Positions 11,115-22,264 of a DNA stretch of 64,000 nt are shown here, in pieces. The DNA is from Gonocerus acuteangulatus (Eukaryota; Arthropoda; Insecta; Hemiptera; Coreidae): NCBI GenBank assembly GCA_946811695.1, contig OX328123.1, positions 11,592,698 through 11,656,697 on the forward strand, written 5' to 3'. Below the pieces are notes generated by a model. The model did no database searches, was not told the DNA's origin, and saw nothing but the letters and a program-made list of their open reading frames with translations. Positions within the stretch are counted from its first letter, which is position 1; each line of letters begins with the position of its first letter. Position numbers and translations under genes: made by a program.

Positions 11115-12407
11115 ATGAACATGGAAGTAGTAACTAACAAAGATCCGAAACCCCCTGACATTTTTTCATTATTTCATTCTTCCAAAAAATGGTGTAAAAA
11201 ATTTATTTTAGTATCAATAAGCGATCCAACCGGTCAAGTTACATTCAACAGTTTTAGCCCATTCAAAGTTTGCAAATTCTTTAAGAGTTATGCGCCAAAG
11301 TCTAGAGTAAAATTTTTAAGAAGTGGTACAGTATTATTAGAAATCGATGACGCCAAGGAATTTTTGAATTTAGGCAATTTGAAGACTTATGAAAATTTTA
11401 CATTAGTTTTTGCTGCACACCGATTTTTGAACTATTCACGCGGAATTATAAATAGTTTTGAACTAGCTAATTCTTCAGAAGAAGAAATTCTTTCTGAGCT
11501 TTCAGAACAAGGAGTCGTCAAAGTTAAAAGAATTATGAAAAATATCAGAGGAAGTAAAAAGCCAACTAACTCATTTATATTGACATTTGAAAAGTGCACT
11601 TTACCCGAGTATATCTCTCTCGATTTTCTCAGAGTCAAAGTTCGGCCTTTTGAACCATCGCCTATTCAATGTTTCAATTGTTATAAGTATCGCCACTTTG
11701 CCAGTAGATGTGATTTAAAAATTTGTGGAAAATGTGGAAATCAATCACACGACGAAAATTATGTCTGTGAAAGTTTGAAATGCGTGAACTGTGGGGATAC
11801 AAGCCATCCCGCTTGGTCAAGAAATTGTCCAGTTTACAAAAAAGAAAAATATATCGAAAAAATCAGAAATGAAGACCGAGTGACCTATAAACAAGCCGAA
11901 CAAATACTAAATAATAGACGTATTCCTAATAACAGTCCATCAAATATAACCTACTCACACGCGACTACAAGTAAAAATCAATTCGAATCTCTCTCAGAAC
12001 AAGTTAAAAAACTAACGGAAGTAGTTAATGCACTGTTTTGCAAAATTAGTACTCTTGAGTTAAATCATACTGTATCTAATAGCGATAAATTAAATACTAT
12101 AATACATAACGAAAAAGAAATTCACGAGGCAAGCCAACAGAACATTTCAAAAACAACAAAAAGTAACAAACAGTATCAAGCACCTTCAACATCACATACA
12201 TTAGATTCAGAAAAATCAGTCGTAGATTTAGGAAAAGAAAAAAACGGCGGAAAAATTGAAACCCCAAATGATTTAGAAAATAACACTGCAGAAAAACCTT
12301 TGTCTCAATCATCCTCTACATCTAAAACAGACCCTATTTCAGATATAAATAATAGCAATCCCAACCTGCCTCCAAAAACAAGAAATCGTAAAAAGAATAT
12401 AACTTAA
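11115..12407 (+). CDS. LINE A ORF1, gag-like nucleic-acid-binding protein
   Basis: 430 residues. ORF1 proteins of this group bind the element's RNA and form the ribonucleoprotein used in target-primed reverse transcription. Three Cys/His knuckles lie at about residues 186-240: CFNCYKYRHFASRC (CX2CX4HX4C), CGKCGNQSHDENYVC, and CVNCGDTSHPAWSRNC. Before them is the RNA-recognition-like region common to I and Jockey gags, ending VKVRPFEPSPIQCFNC. After them an amphipathic segment (YKQAEQIL) and a low-complexity Ser/Thr/Asn/Lys tail. The ATG at 11115 is the first in frame after the 5' UTR. ORF2 follows after 137 bp. No stops or frameshifts. Confidence 0.85.
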   Translation: MNMEVVTNKDPKPPDIFSLFHSSKKWCKKFILVSISDPTGQVTFNSFSPFKVCKFFKSYAPKSRVKFLRSGTVLLEIDDAKEFLNLGNLKTYENFTLVFAAHRFLNYSRGIINSFELANSSEEEILSELSEQGVVKVKRIMKNIRGSKKPTNSFILTFEKCTLPEYISLDFLRVKVRPFEPSPIQCFNCYKYRHFASRCDLKICGKCGNQSHDENYVCESLKCVNCGDTSHPAWSRNCPVYKKEKYIEKIRNEDRVTYKQAEQILNNRRIPNNSPSNITYSHATTSKNQFESLSEQVKKLTEVVNALFCKISTLELNHTVSNSDKLNTIIHNEKEIHEASQQNISKTTKSNKQYQAPSTSHTLDSEKSVVDLGKEKNGGKIETPNDLENNTAEKPLSQSSSTSKTDPISDINNSNPNLPPKTRNRKKNIT

Positions 12408-12544
12408 ATAAATTATCAAATACTATTAGGTATAATAAAAATCATTATTATTACTGTAATTTATTATTAAAATTAAAACATTTTTATAATATTAGCACTA
12501 TTAGTTCCATACAATTTATTCCATTTTTATTTTTTTTATCACTA

Positions 12545-15500
12545 ATGAATACAAATTCCAACTCATCATTTATTATTCAGTTTAATATAAACGGAATCTT
12601 GCTACACAAGGCAGATTTACAATGTCTAATTAAAGACACAAATCCTGCTATTATATGCATACAGGAAACACATCTTAAACCCACTAATAGTTTTCATTTA
12701 AATAATTATAAAACCTTCAGGAAAGACTTCACCCTTGGTCGCCGAGCCTGTGGAGGCGTAGGGATTTTTGTTCAAGAAAATTTTCCAGTTCTACCAATTT
12801 CAATAGTTTCAGACCTCCAAATTATAGCTATCAAAGTTTTTCGGCCTTTTAGCTTTACCTTATGTAATATTTATCTTCCCCCAGGAAAACCATTTACTAT
12901 CGAAGACCTCAGAAATATTTTAAAACAACTCTCTGGACCTGTTCTATTTCTTGGTGATTTTAATTCCCATTCTAGTTGGTGGAGTAACGCCAACACTGAC
13001 CACAGAGGAAATATCGTTGAACAATTCATCAATGAAAACAATTTAATAATTTTAAACGATTTATCCCCCACTTATATTTGCACACGTACTAGGAATTTAT
13101 CTTCCATAGACCTAAGTCTTGCCGCGCCAAGCATAGCACCTAGACTAACGTGGCAGGTCCTTGACGACTCTTATGGAAGTGATCATCTTCCAATAACAAT
13201 AAATTGCAGTCAGAAACATTCCTTAGCTACCAAACTGGAGAGATGGAAACTAAATGAAGCTGATTGGCTTAAATTTGAAAATTTAGCACAAATTACAGAA
13301 GCTGATTTAACAATGAATATTAATGATATTATTCAAAATATTAATAGTATAATCCTTGAGGCAGCCTCGGAAGCCATTCCTAAAACAAAGTCAACCCCAA
13401 AAAATGTAGGCGTTCCATGGTGGAACAATGATTGTGATGCTGCAGTGAGAAAAAGAAAAAATGCTTTAAAAAAATTTAAGTCTAACCCTTCTTCAGCAAG
13501 TTTGGAGAAATATGAAGAAGCTAGGAAGCATGCCAGATACACTATAAAGTTAGCAAAAAAGAAATCCTGGCAAAATTTTATTTCTAAAATAAACATCAAC
13601 ACTTCTTCTAAAGAAGTGTGGAATGTTGTCCGAAAAATAATGGGTTATAAATCCTCTTCGATCCCGTCTATAATTAAAACTACAAATAAAGTAATAACTG
13701 ATCGTCTCGAAATGGCAAATTGTCTTGCTGAGCATTTTCACAATAATTCTTCCAATTTAAATTATACCCCTGAATTCTTAACATATAAACATACTATTGA
13801 AGCCTTACCACTACATATTTCTTATAACCCTCTAAATACCCTTAATATCCCATTCACCTTTCATGAATTTGAAATAGCACTGAAATCTAGAAAAGACACT
13901 TCTCCAGGACCCGACAACATATGCATTTCAATGTACAAACATTTAAGTCCTATCAATAAAACATTCTTACTCAAAATTCTTAATAAAATATTCAAGTCAG
14001 GTTTATTTCCAGACTTGTGGAGAAAAGCTGTTATTGTCCCTATTCCAAAAAAAGATAAACCTTCCCACCATGTAACTAGCTATAGACCTATTTCGCTGAC
14101 CTGTTCACTTAGTAAATTGCTGGAGAAATTAGTTATGAACCGCTTAGAATGGTATCTTGAAAAAGAAAGTATAATAGATGAATGGCAGAGTGGATTCCGG
14201 AAGGGTCGTAGTACGCGGGACAATCTCGTAGCCATCGAAACTGCTGTCATAAAGGCGTTCCGCGAAAAAAAGAAAGTATTAGCAGTTTTTATTGATATCG
14301 AGTGCGCATTCGATAGAGTATGGAGAAGATCGGTTTTAAATACTTTGAATGAATGTGGTATAAACGGAAATATGTTGAAGTTTTTCGAAAACTTCCTCAA
14401 TTCAAGGACTTTTCAGGTTAGGATTGGCTCAATAAACTCTGATGAGTTTAGTCAGGAAAATGGTGTGATACAGGGAGGCGTCTCCAGTGCAAAATTATTT
14501 TTGTTAGCCATGCATGACTTAAGAAGAGAAATTTCTAGGGAGATACAAATTATGTTATTTGCTGATGACTTAATAATTTATTCTGTAGGTGAAAATATAG
14601 ATTATCTATATGAATGTATTCAGGAGGCTCTAAACAAAATCAATCTGTGGATGAAAAATCATGGGTTCAAAATATCTGCTCAAAAATCTAAAAGTATTCT
14701 TTTTAATAAACGAACACCGAACACTTTAAGATACCTCAACTTGGATGGAATAGATTTAGAAACAGCTGACTCCATAAAATATTTAGGCTTAACTATAGAT
14801 AAACATCTCACTTGGTTGCCTCATATTAAAGCCCTCAAGAATAATTGTAATAGATCCCTAAACCTGCTTAGATTACTGAGTAACACTCACTGGGGAGGTG
14901 ATCGAACAAGTATGTTGATGCTATACCGGTCACTGATCAGATCTAAGCTGGATTATGGATGTATGGCGTATGGGTCAGCGAGCCCTCGTATTCTTCAAAT
15001 GCTTGATCCCGTACACCATTCTGGCATAAGAATAGCCACGGGGGCCTTTCGCTCCAGTCCAGCCCCAAGTCTGCTAGTAGATGCCGGAGAATTGCCCCTC
15101 AAGTACAGGAGAGAAATTCTAACTACAAAATATTATCTATCTGTCAAATCTCAACCTCATCATCCTATTAATAACATCTTTTTGGAAACTAACTGGGAGA
15201 ACTATTTCATTGCCTATAAAACACCCTTCCCCGCTAGAGCTGAATTGTTTTTAACAAAATTAAATTTAAACTATGAAAACATTTTACCCTCTTCACCACT
15301 TCAAATTCCACCTTGGACTCTCATACCACCACTTGTCAATCTAACATTAACTAAACATATAAAAAAAGAAACTCCGCCATATTTGTACTCTGCAGAGTTA
15401 AATAAAATTAAAGCAAGTATGCCTCCTTCCACGTACATATACACAGATGGGTCGAAAAGTGCTAATGGTGTGGGAGCTGCCGCTCTCTGCGAAGGACGAC

Positions 15501-16237
15501 AATACTTGTTTTCTCTCTCTCCTCATTGTTCCAGTTATTCCGCCGAACTATTAGCAATTAAAAAAGCATTAAATATTATTCCACCTAGCCATTCTAATGT
15601 CGTTATTTGTACAGATTCATTATCATCTATAATTAGTTTACAGAATATTTACACCCATGATAGTATGGTTTCTGACATTCTATACAGTATTAATGAATTA
15701 AATAAAAATATGTTCAAAATTAATTTCGTCTGGATCCCTGGTCATTGTGATATTAAAGAGAATTCAATGGTTGATGAGCTAGCAAAAAACGCTTCTATAA
15801 GCGGTTTTAAATTCTCAGGTATCCCACTCATAGACATTAATTCTATAGTTAAGGCTGAAACAATAAAGATTTGGCAAAGGGAGTGGATTAGTATGGAATT
15901 GGGAGATAAACTCCGGGAGATTAAAGATGAGGTATGTAAGTGGGCTAGTTCGGAGCGGGATAATAGGAGGGAATCAGTAATCCTCTCAAGATTACGGATA
16001 GGCCACACTAGACTGACACACGGCTATCTCATGGAGAGGGGGGAACCTCCGGAGTGCGAGGTTTGTGGCGTGCCCCTCACTGTAAAGCATATCCTGACGG
16101 AATGTAGGGCATATGAAGATGAGCGAGTTCGACTGAGTCTCCCGATACATCTTAGAGAGCTGCTAGGAAATAATTCAGTTCATCTTTCTAATATTTTTTC
16201 TTTCCTGGCTAAAACCAATTTAAAAAACAAAATTTAG
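12545..16237 (+). CDS. LINE A ORF2: endonuclease, reverse transcriptase, RNase H
   Basis: 1230 residues, uninterrupted. An N-terminal AP-type endonuclease (about 1-225) shows QFNINGI, QETHL, GDFNSHSSWW and GSDHLP. The reverse transcriptase (about 450-760) shows SPGPDNI, SYRPISL, the aspartate motif DIECAFDRVW, GVIQGGVSS and the catalytic FADDLIIYS near residue 672. RNase H (about 960-1090) carries TDGSK, SAELLAIK, CTDSLSSI and WIPGHCDIKENSMVDELAK, supplying the D-E-D-H/D set. The C-terminal domain has RLRIGHTRLTHGYLM and the motif CEVCGVPLTVKHILTEC. Architecture and length fit I-group LINEs. The protein would nick target DNA, prime on it and copy the element RNA. It looks intact; activity is inferred only. 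Confidence 0.9.
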   Translation: MNTNSNSSFIIQFNINGILLHKADLQCLIKDTNPAIICIQETHLKPTNSFHLNNYKTFRKDFTLGRRACGGVGIFVQENFPVLPISIVSDLQIIAIKVFRPFSFTLCNIYLPPGKPFTIEDLRNILKQLSGPVLFLGDFNSHSSWWSNANTDHRGNIVEQFINENNLIILNDLSPTYICTRTRNLSSIDLSLAAPSIAPRLTWQVLDDSYGSDHLPITINCSQKHSLATKLERWKLNEADWLKFENLAQITEADLTMNINDIIQNINSIILEAASEAIPKTKSTPKNVGVPWWNNDCDAAVRKRKNALKKFKSNPSSASLEKYEEARKHARYTIKLAKKKSWQNFISKININTSSKEVWNVVRKIMGYKSSSIPSIIKTTNKVITDRLEMANCLAEHFHNNSSNLNYTPEFLTYKHTIEALPLHISYNPLNTLNIPFTFHEFEIALKSRKDTSPGPDNICISMYKHLSPINKTFLLKILNKIFKSGLFPDLWRKAVIVPIPKKDKPSHHVTSYRPISLTCSLSKLLEKLVMNRLEWYLEKESIIDEWQSGFRKGRSTRDNLVAIETAVIKAFREKKKVLAVFIDIECAFDRVWRRSVLNTLNECGINGNMLKFFENFLNSRTFQVRIGSINSDEFSQENGVIQGGVSSAKLFLLAMHDLRREISREIQIMLFADDLIIYSVGENIDYLYECIQEALNKINLWMKNHGFKISAQKSKSILFNKRTPNTLRYLNLDGIDLETADSIKYLGLTIDKHLTWLPHIKALKNNCNRSLNLLRLLSNTHWGGDRTSMLMLYRSLIRSKLDYGCMAYGSASPRILQMLDPVHHSGIRIATGAFRSSPAPSLLVDAGELPLKYRREILTTKYYLSVKSQPHHPINNIFLETNWENYFIAYKTPFPARAELFLTKLNLNYENILPSSPLQIPPWTLIPPLVNLTLTKHIKKETPPYLYSAELNKIKASMPPSTYIYTDGSKSANGVGAAALCEGRQYLFSLSPHCSSYSAELLAIKKALNIIPPSHSNVVICTDSLSSIISLQNIYTHDSMVSDILYSINELNKNMFKINFVWIPGHCDIKENSMVDELAKNASISGFKFSGIPLIDINSIVKAETIKIWQREWISMELGDKLREIKDEVCKWASSERDNRRESVILSRLRIGHTRLTHGYLMERGEPPECEVCGVPLTVKHILTECRAYEDERVRLSLPIHLRELLGNNSVHLSNIFSFLAKTNLKNKI

Positions 16238-16788
16238 CGCTGATTCTTCATCGTAAATTAAAATCTTTTCCAATTATCACCTATTATAAACAATAAGGCC
16301 TCTAGAATATATTTCGACAAAAATTTCATCTAAACTTATTTAACAGCAAACGTAAAACATATTAGTCCCTTTTAAAAAATGTATAACCATTATTAATTGA
16401 TATAATTTAAATTATTAAGACGTTTACTAACTAAAATTTTGTTACAAATACTTTTTTTACCGTTGGTGGCGTTCGGAACGGAGGTGGGGCGCGTGTGTCG
16501 GCGGGAGCGATGGGCTTGGTTAGGGTTGAGGACGAGCCCCCCCCCATGCGGTCTGCGAAGGTTTGGTTGCCCTGGCACCAGCAAGCACACCTTCTATCAT
16601 AGACCTGGCAGCCAGTCACCAGATGCGGGCCACTAAGGTAGAACTGGCACGGGGGACTCTACTCGACCTTGGCTGGGTCCGCCTCCCGCTGGCATCGGGC
16701 TCTGTCTCTGCTTTCGATGCTACCAACGGACCGGCCAAGAGGCACAAATGACCCAATAGTGGTTGAATGGCCTTTAAACACCAAGGAA

Positions 16789-16792
<4 letters not shown>

Positions 16793-16829
<37 letters not shown>

Positions 16830-17630
16830 CTGTTAACACGATAGCGGCCAGAGTTTTTGTTTTTTTCTTCACGAAACGTGGTATATAGCGTTCAAATAGC
16901 AAACGATTGCAATCGGTCCAACAGGAGGGGGGTTTACCCCGAACCCAAAACACTAATTTGACCCTGCCAGCCGTAGTTTTTGTTATATTTCAACGAAACT
17001 CGGTATTCGTTATGTTGATCTAAGGAGAGACATACGTTGTAAAAATAACCTAAATCGGTTTATTAGGAGGGGGGGGGGGTACTCCGGACCCACATTACCA
17101 ATTTGCCACTACCAGCCGTAATTGTTGTTACATTTCAACGAAACTCGGAATTCGTGGTGGTGATCAACAGAGAAAAATGGGTTGTAAAAATGAACTAAAT
17201 CGGGTTATTTGGTGGGGGGTTTATTCCGGACCTAAAGTACTAATATACTCATACCGGTCGTAATTTCTGCTGTATTGTAACGAAATGCGGTATACGTCAT
17301 GGGTATCTCATGAGAAAGAAGTGTTGTAAAAATCAAGTAAATCGGTCGATTGGAAAGGAGGGTTTACTTTAAACTCTGTTTCATTGGAAGTTGCCGGTCA
17401 GACGTAGGTTCCCAAAGGCGCCGCGAGGAGCGCTATCTCCCACTATGGGGACTGTATCCTGTTCCTGCGTCAGATCAAAAGACGGAAAATGAAGTTTTTG
17501 TGTATTTATTAAGTAGTACAGTATCATACATTAACATAACTCTGGAAGCAAATTATTTACAAAATTAATAATTGAACAGTTCTCATAAGAAATGTAAATG
17601 AGCAGAACTATTCACGTTTTTATTTTATTT
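16793..17630 (-). mobile_element. Block A and (TA)n of the split F1 element
   Basis: Minus-strand block A carries degenerate monomers of about 130-150 bp, each with a run of G, an ACCGATTTAGTTCA-like segment and TTTCGTTGAAATATAACA. It ends at the Helitron insertion at 17630/17631 and resumes at 19265. Confidence 0.7.
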
Positions 17631-19025
17631 TTAGCTGACTACCCGTGCTTCACCACGGCCGATAAGTAGTTTTTATATTGCGTTAAATAAGGTATGATCA
17701 AAATTAACGCTACTACATCATTTAGTACAGCTTATTATTGCACGGACATTAGAGTTACCCCGGAAACACCATGAGGAGGTAACCATGCTTGTTCCCGTTT
17801 GGGAGTAAAAAAAAAAAAAAAAATAACAACAACTACTTAAAAAGTTAGGTAAACAGAGACAAATACACGTTGAAACGAATTAAACTAACAACTTTAAAGT
17901 TTTAAGCAATTATCTCTTTGATAGTCATCGCCCCACCGAACATTACAATAGAATCTTCTTTGTGGATAATTTAGTAACCCTTCGAATAGCCACCTTCTAT
18001 TTACTACGATTTCCCAACGTTTTCGAGATACTTTAGAAAATATACTGAGATCCGAAAATGTTGTGAAAGCGTTATGAAACCTCCAAACGATTCCAAAGTA
18101 TATGTATCTTAGATTAGATGAATGTCAAATACCTGGTACAAGTTTCAAGTGAACCAATCATCGTTTCTGAATACCCAAACAGAAAATTAGTTTGGAAAAG
18201 TATTTCTAGCAATTTGTCTCGTAAAAGGTGGCAAAAATCGCTTGAAAATGGTTTCATTCGTTTTCCTACGCTAATGAACCTATGTAACGAATACATGCAA
18301 GCATACGGACTCGAAAATGTAAGCGTTCGGTCGGTTTATTCACGCAAATTTTGCTCCCAAAACCATGTTCCCGTAAACGGATTCAGCTGATTATTGAACT
18401 TGACCTTTCAAATGAGAAGAAAGATTTTTGTACCAAATGTAATCAAAATCGGACCATTTTTGAGCCGATGAGGAACTTCTTAATAATTAAAGCCCCCCTA
18501 AACGTACTTAAACATTTGAATATAAAAAAAAAAAACTTTCTTAGCGAGAGTTTACATTCTAAACGGATTGTCCGAGCAAAATTTCAAATTTTGTGTAAAG
18601 TGGTTCGGGATATTATTACCGCGGAAGGACCAGAGCGTAAACTCTATGAGGGACAAAAGAAAATTTTATTTCTAGTAATTCAAGGACTGCCGTAATAGTT
18701 GAAATTAACCTCAATTAAAAATAGTTCTATGAAATAGATAATGTACGGTAACAGCTGTTCTTTATCGTCCTAGCAACGCATGCTGCCTAGGCTTGCCTGC
18801 TCTAATCAACTCAAACTTTAAACCCCCCTAAAAATACTTAAAAATCCGAATATCAAAAAATCCTTTCTTAGCGAGTGCCTACGTTATATAGGGAGTGTCC
18901 ATGCAAAATTTCAAAATTTTCTGTCGAGTGGTTTGGGCTTGAGGATGATAGGTCAGTGAGTGAGTGAGTGAGTGAGTGAGTGAGTGAGCGAGTGAGTGAG
19001 TGGTATTTGACAAATATATAGTAGA
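17631..19025 (-). mobile_element. Non-autonomous Helitron, subfamily H1
   Basis: The minus-strand 5' end is TCTACTATATATTTGTC at 19025, followed by a (CACT)n-rich stretch. The 3' end has the hairpin CCGTG-GTGAAG-CACGG, then GTAGTCAGCTAA at 17631. The other H1 copies end CTAG, so the last base has changed. The middle (about 17880-18700) is not shared with other H1 copies and includes repeat-D-like sequence. Confidence 0.75.
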
Positions 19026-19264
19026 TATACAAATACGTTAACTGTTAAAAATATTATAATTGAGAATTTGCGTTAACGAAGTAAAATAGACCCGAAAAGT
19101 GTTGTTTTTAGACTTTTTCAGGCAATTGCTTAAATTTTTCTCTCCGTAAGAACCATCCTCGTACTTGAAGGAATATTACAAAAAAAGAATTAGCGAAATC
19201 GGTTCAGTTGTTCTCGAGATTTGCGCTTACCAACGTATTTAGCGATCCATTTTTATATAATAGA
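19026..19264 (-). mobile_element. Helitron H2 5'-end fragment
   Basis: Starts TCTATTATATAAAAATGG at 19264 and continues CGCTAAATACGTTGGTAAGC, the same 5' end as the H2 copy at 23423. It breaks off exactly where the H1 element begins; no H2 3' end is present on the other side. Confidence 0.7.
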
Positions 19265-19349
19265 TATAGGTTATTTACAGCAAATTATTCAGTAAATATT
19301 CTGAGGAAAGTGCTTAGTTATGCAGCACCTGCGTGACGGACTTTTTTTT

Positions 19350-19630
19350 ATTATGGATTTTGGGAAGGTATTCTTCTTATTTAGAGCAATAAAATACACA
19401 GCTAAAGCTGGAAATTATGAAGTTGCCTTAACTCGACTGCGCATTGGAATTACACATTCATTCCTTCTTTTCTTGAGATCTGTGAAAAGTACAAATAACA
19501 GTGAAAATATATTAATTGAACGCCGAATATTTCGGCCAAGGGAGTAGAATTAAAAATGTCTGGGCATTATTAATGAAAGGCTTGGAGATGAGCCTGAAAC
19601 TTGAGAAAACTGCTAATAATGATCACTGAA
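19350..19630 (+). pseudogene. Degenerate LINE ORF2 C-terminal remnant
   Basis: The segment reads NYEVALTRLRIGITHSFLL, then after frameshifts ILIERRIFRPRE and a GDEPET segment. This is the post-RNase H tail of I-group ORF2 (compare RLRIGHTRLTHG...LTVKHILTEC), with the Cys residues lost. Sandwiched between two F1 elements. Confidence 0.5.
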
Positions 19631-19635
19631 AAAAT

Positions 19636-20532
19636 TCCGTCACGCAGGAGCTGCATAACTAAGCACTTTCCTCAGAATTTGGGTAGTGTAGACTGCTTTC
19701 CAGAACAATTTGCTTAAAATATCCTACATAAATAAAATAAAAACATGAATAGTTCTCTTTTAAATTTTTAATGAGTAACTGATCAATTATTAATTTGCTT
19801 CCAGAGTTATGTTTACACATGTTACCTATTACACTACGTAATAAATACAAAAAACCTCATATTATCGTATTTTGATCTAACGCAGGAACAGGATGCAGTC
19901 CCTCTAGCGCTCCTTGCGGCGCCTTTATGGACCTATGTCTGGCTGGCTTTTCTATTGAAATATATTACAAAGTAAACCCCCCTTTCGGATTGACCGATTC
20001 AGCTCATTTTTATAACACTTCTTTCTCATGAGTTACCCACGACGTATACCGCGTTTCGTTAGAATACAGCAGAAATTACGACCAGTATGAGTATATTAGG
20101 AATTTGGGTCCGGAGTAAACCCCCCCCCCCTCCTAATGAACCTATTTAGTTTATTTTTACATCACATATTTACCTGTAGATTACCACTACGAATACCGAG
20201 TTTCGTCGAAATATACCTAAAATCACGGCTGGTAGTGGCGAATTGGTATTGTCGGTCCTCAGTAAACCTCCCCTCCTTATGAACCGATTTAGTTCATTTT
20301 TATATCTCACTTTTCTCTTTATATTACCACTACGAATACCAAGTTTCGTTGAAATATAACAAATATTACGGCTGAAATGGTCAAATTAGTGTTTTGGGTT
20401 TGGGGTAAACCCCCCCTTCCGGTGGACCGATTTTGGTGGTTAACGAACTCGTTCAATCGTTTGCTAATTAAATGCTATATACCAAGTTTCGTGACGAAAA
20501 AACAAAAACTCTGGCCGCTATCGTGTTAACAG

Positions 20533-20617
<85 letters not shown>

Positions 20618-20751
20618 CATATATATAAATTTTAACGGGGGTCATTTTCGGTGTCTACTAGGTAGGATCGATAAAGATTTGAAGAAATTTTTCAAAAATT
20701 CCGTCATGAGTCCAACCTCAATAGCTACTTTCCTTCGGAGGAAAGTGCTAA
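19636..20751 (+). mobile_element. F1 Helentron/DINE-like element, complete
   Basis: Order: leader TCCGTCACGCAGGAGC, subterminal repeat AGCACTTTCCTC (19663), block A with four monomers of about 145 bp (19970-20460, each with a C-run and TTTCGTTGAAATA-like core), (TA)n (20542-20625), block B (20630-20735), 3' stem ACTTTCCT-TCGG-AGGAAAGT then GCTAA. The 3' stem repeats the 5' subterminal repeat in inverted form. This matches the layout of non-autonomous Helentron relatives (DINE-1/HINE: subterminal repeat, block A, microsatellite, block B, terminal stem-loop). Non-coding. Confidence 0.75.
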
Positions 20752-21001
20752 AACTGAGTATATAAATAAAATCATAAATGTATGAAACATTAAATACTCG
20801 GTATGTTGGAGTGTATGTGTGCGTCTTTGAGCATATTTGCGTGAATGAATGTGGGAGTTCGAATGGGCGTGGGTTTGTTTGTGTGTGTGGGCGCACCCAC
20901 TTGTTTGTGTACGTACGAACATTATATATGAACTAATTCAGTAAGAGCTAAGGTTACGACCTGATTCTGTTGTAAACCATATCAAATCCATAATTAGAAA
21001 G

Positions 21002-22042
21002 TCCGTCACGCAGGAGCTGCATAACTAAGCACTTTCCTCAGAATTTGGGTAGTGTAGACTGCTTTCCAGAACCATTTGCTTAAAATATCCTACATAAATA
21101 AAATAAAAACATGAATAGTTCTCTTTTAATTTTGTAATGAGTAACTGATAAATTATTAATTTGCTTCCGCAGTTATGTTTACACATGGTACCTATTACAC
21201 TACGTAATAAATACAAAAAAACCTCATATTATCGTATTTTGATCTAACGCAGGAACCGGATACAGTCCCTCTAGCGCTCCTTGCGGCGCCTTTGTGGACC
21301 TATGTCTGGCTGGCTTTTCTGTTGAAATATATTACAAAGTAAACCCCCCTTTCCGATTGACCGATTCAGCTCATTTTTATAACACTTCTTTCTCATGAGT
21401 TACCCCAGACGTATACCGCGTTTCGTTACAATACAGCAGAAATTACGACCAGTATGAGTATATTAGTAATTTGGGTCCGGAGTAAACCCCCCCTCCTAAT
21501 AAACCGATTTTTTTTTATTTTTACATCACATATTTACCTGTAGATTACCACTACGAATACCGAGTTTCGTCGAAATATACCAAAAATCACGGTTGGTAGT
21601 GGCGAATTGGTATTGTGGGTCTGGAGTAAACCCCCCCTCCTAATGAACCGATTTAGTTTATTTTTACAACACATATTTACCTGTGGATTACCACTACGAA
21701 TACCGAGTTTCGTCGAAATATACCTAAAATCACGGCTGGTAGTGGCGAATTGGTATTGTCGGTCCTGAGTAAACCTCCCCTCCTTATGAACCGATTTAGT
21801 TCATTTTTATATCTCACTTTTCTCTTTATATTACCACTACGAATACCAAGTTTCGTTGAAATATAACAAATATTACGGCTGAAATGGTCAAATTAGTGTT
21901 TTGGGTTTGGGGTAAACCCCCCCCCCCTTCCGGTGGACCGATTTTGGTGGTTAACGAACTCGTTCAATCGTTTGCTAATTAAATGCTATATACCAAGTTT
22001 CGTGACGAAAAAACAAAAACTCTGGCCGCTATCGTGTTAACA

Positions 22043-22110
<68 letters not shown>

Positions 22111-22242
22111 TATATATAAATTTTAACGGGGGTCATTTTCGGTGTCTACTAGGTAGAATCGATAAAGATTTGAAGAAATTTTTCAAAAATTCCGTCATGA
22201 GTCCAACCTCAATAGCTACTTTCCTTCGGAGGAAAGTGCTAA
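21002..22242 (+). mobile_element. F1 Helentron/DINE-like element, complete, second copy
   Basis: Same order as the copy at 19636, with one extra block A monomer. Leader at 21002, (TA)n at 22046-22107, block B to 22225, terminal stem then CTAA at 22239-22242. Very similar to its neighbour, same orientation, 250 bp apart. Confidence 0.75.
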
Positions 22243-22264
22243 AAAATAATAATACAATACAATA

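Larger units (their letters stand above)
10863..16792 (+). mobile_element. Full-length I-group LINE ('LINE A')
   Basis: 5.9 kb: starts CAGTTGGTG (many I/Jockey-type elements begin CAGT, an initiator-like start of an internal promoter), 5' UTR to 11114, ORF1, a 137-bp gap, ORF2, and a 3' UTR with a GC-rich patch (16460-16740) ending in a short A-run. It lies between two (TA)n blocks of an F1 element, so its target duplication cannot be separated from the microsatellite. Both ORFs are uninterrupted, suggesting a recent, possibly competent copy. Confidence 0.85.
10643..19340 (-). mobile_element. F1 Helentron/DINE-like element split by two insertions
   Basis: Minus strand, 5' to 3': leader TCCGTCACGCAGG at 19340, subterminal repeat AGCACTTTCCTC, start of block A (to 19265), a Helitron composite (19264-17631), rest of block A (17630 to about 16830), (TA)n, LINE A (10863-16792), more (TA)n (10769-10862), then block B and the 3' hairpin ending CTAA (10643-10646). 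Joining the outer pieces restores the order of the uninterrupted copies at 19636-20751 and 54423-55336. Confidence 0.75.

Noticed and set aside
16439..16751. GC-rich + and - strand open frames in the LINE A 3' UTR as a third ORF
   Set aside because: Short, overlapping in several frames and without recognisable motifs; treated as 3' UTR.
18118..18695. Overlapping + strand open frames of 90 and 114 residues
   Set aside because: They lie inside Helitron H1 filler and repeat-D-like DNA; no motif or family pattern seen.
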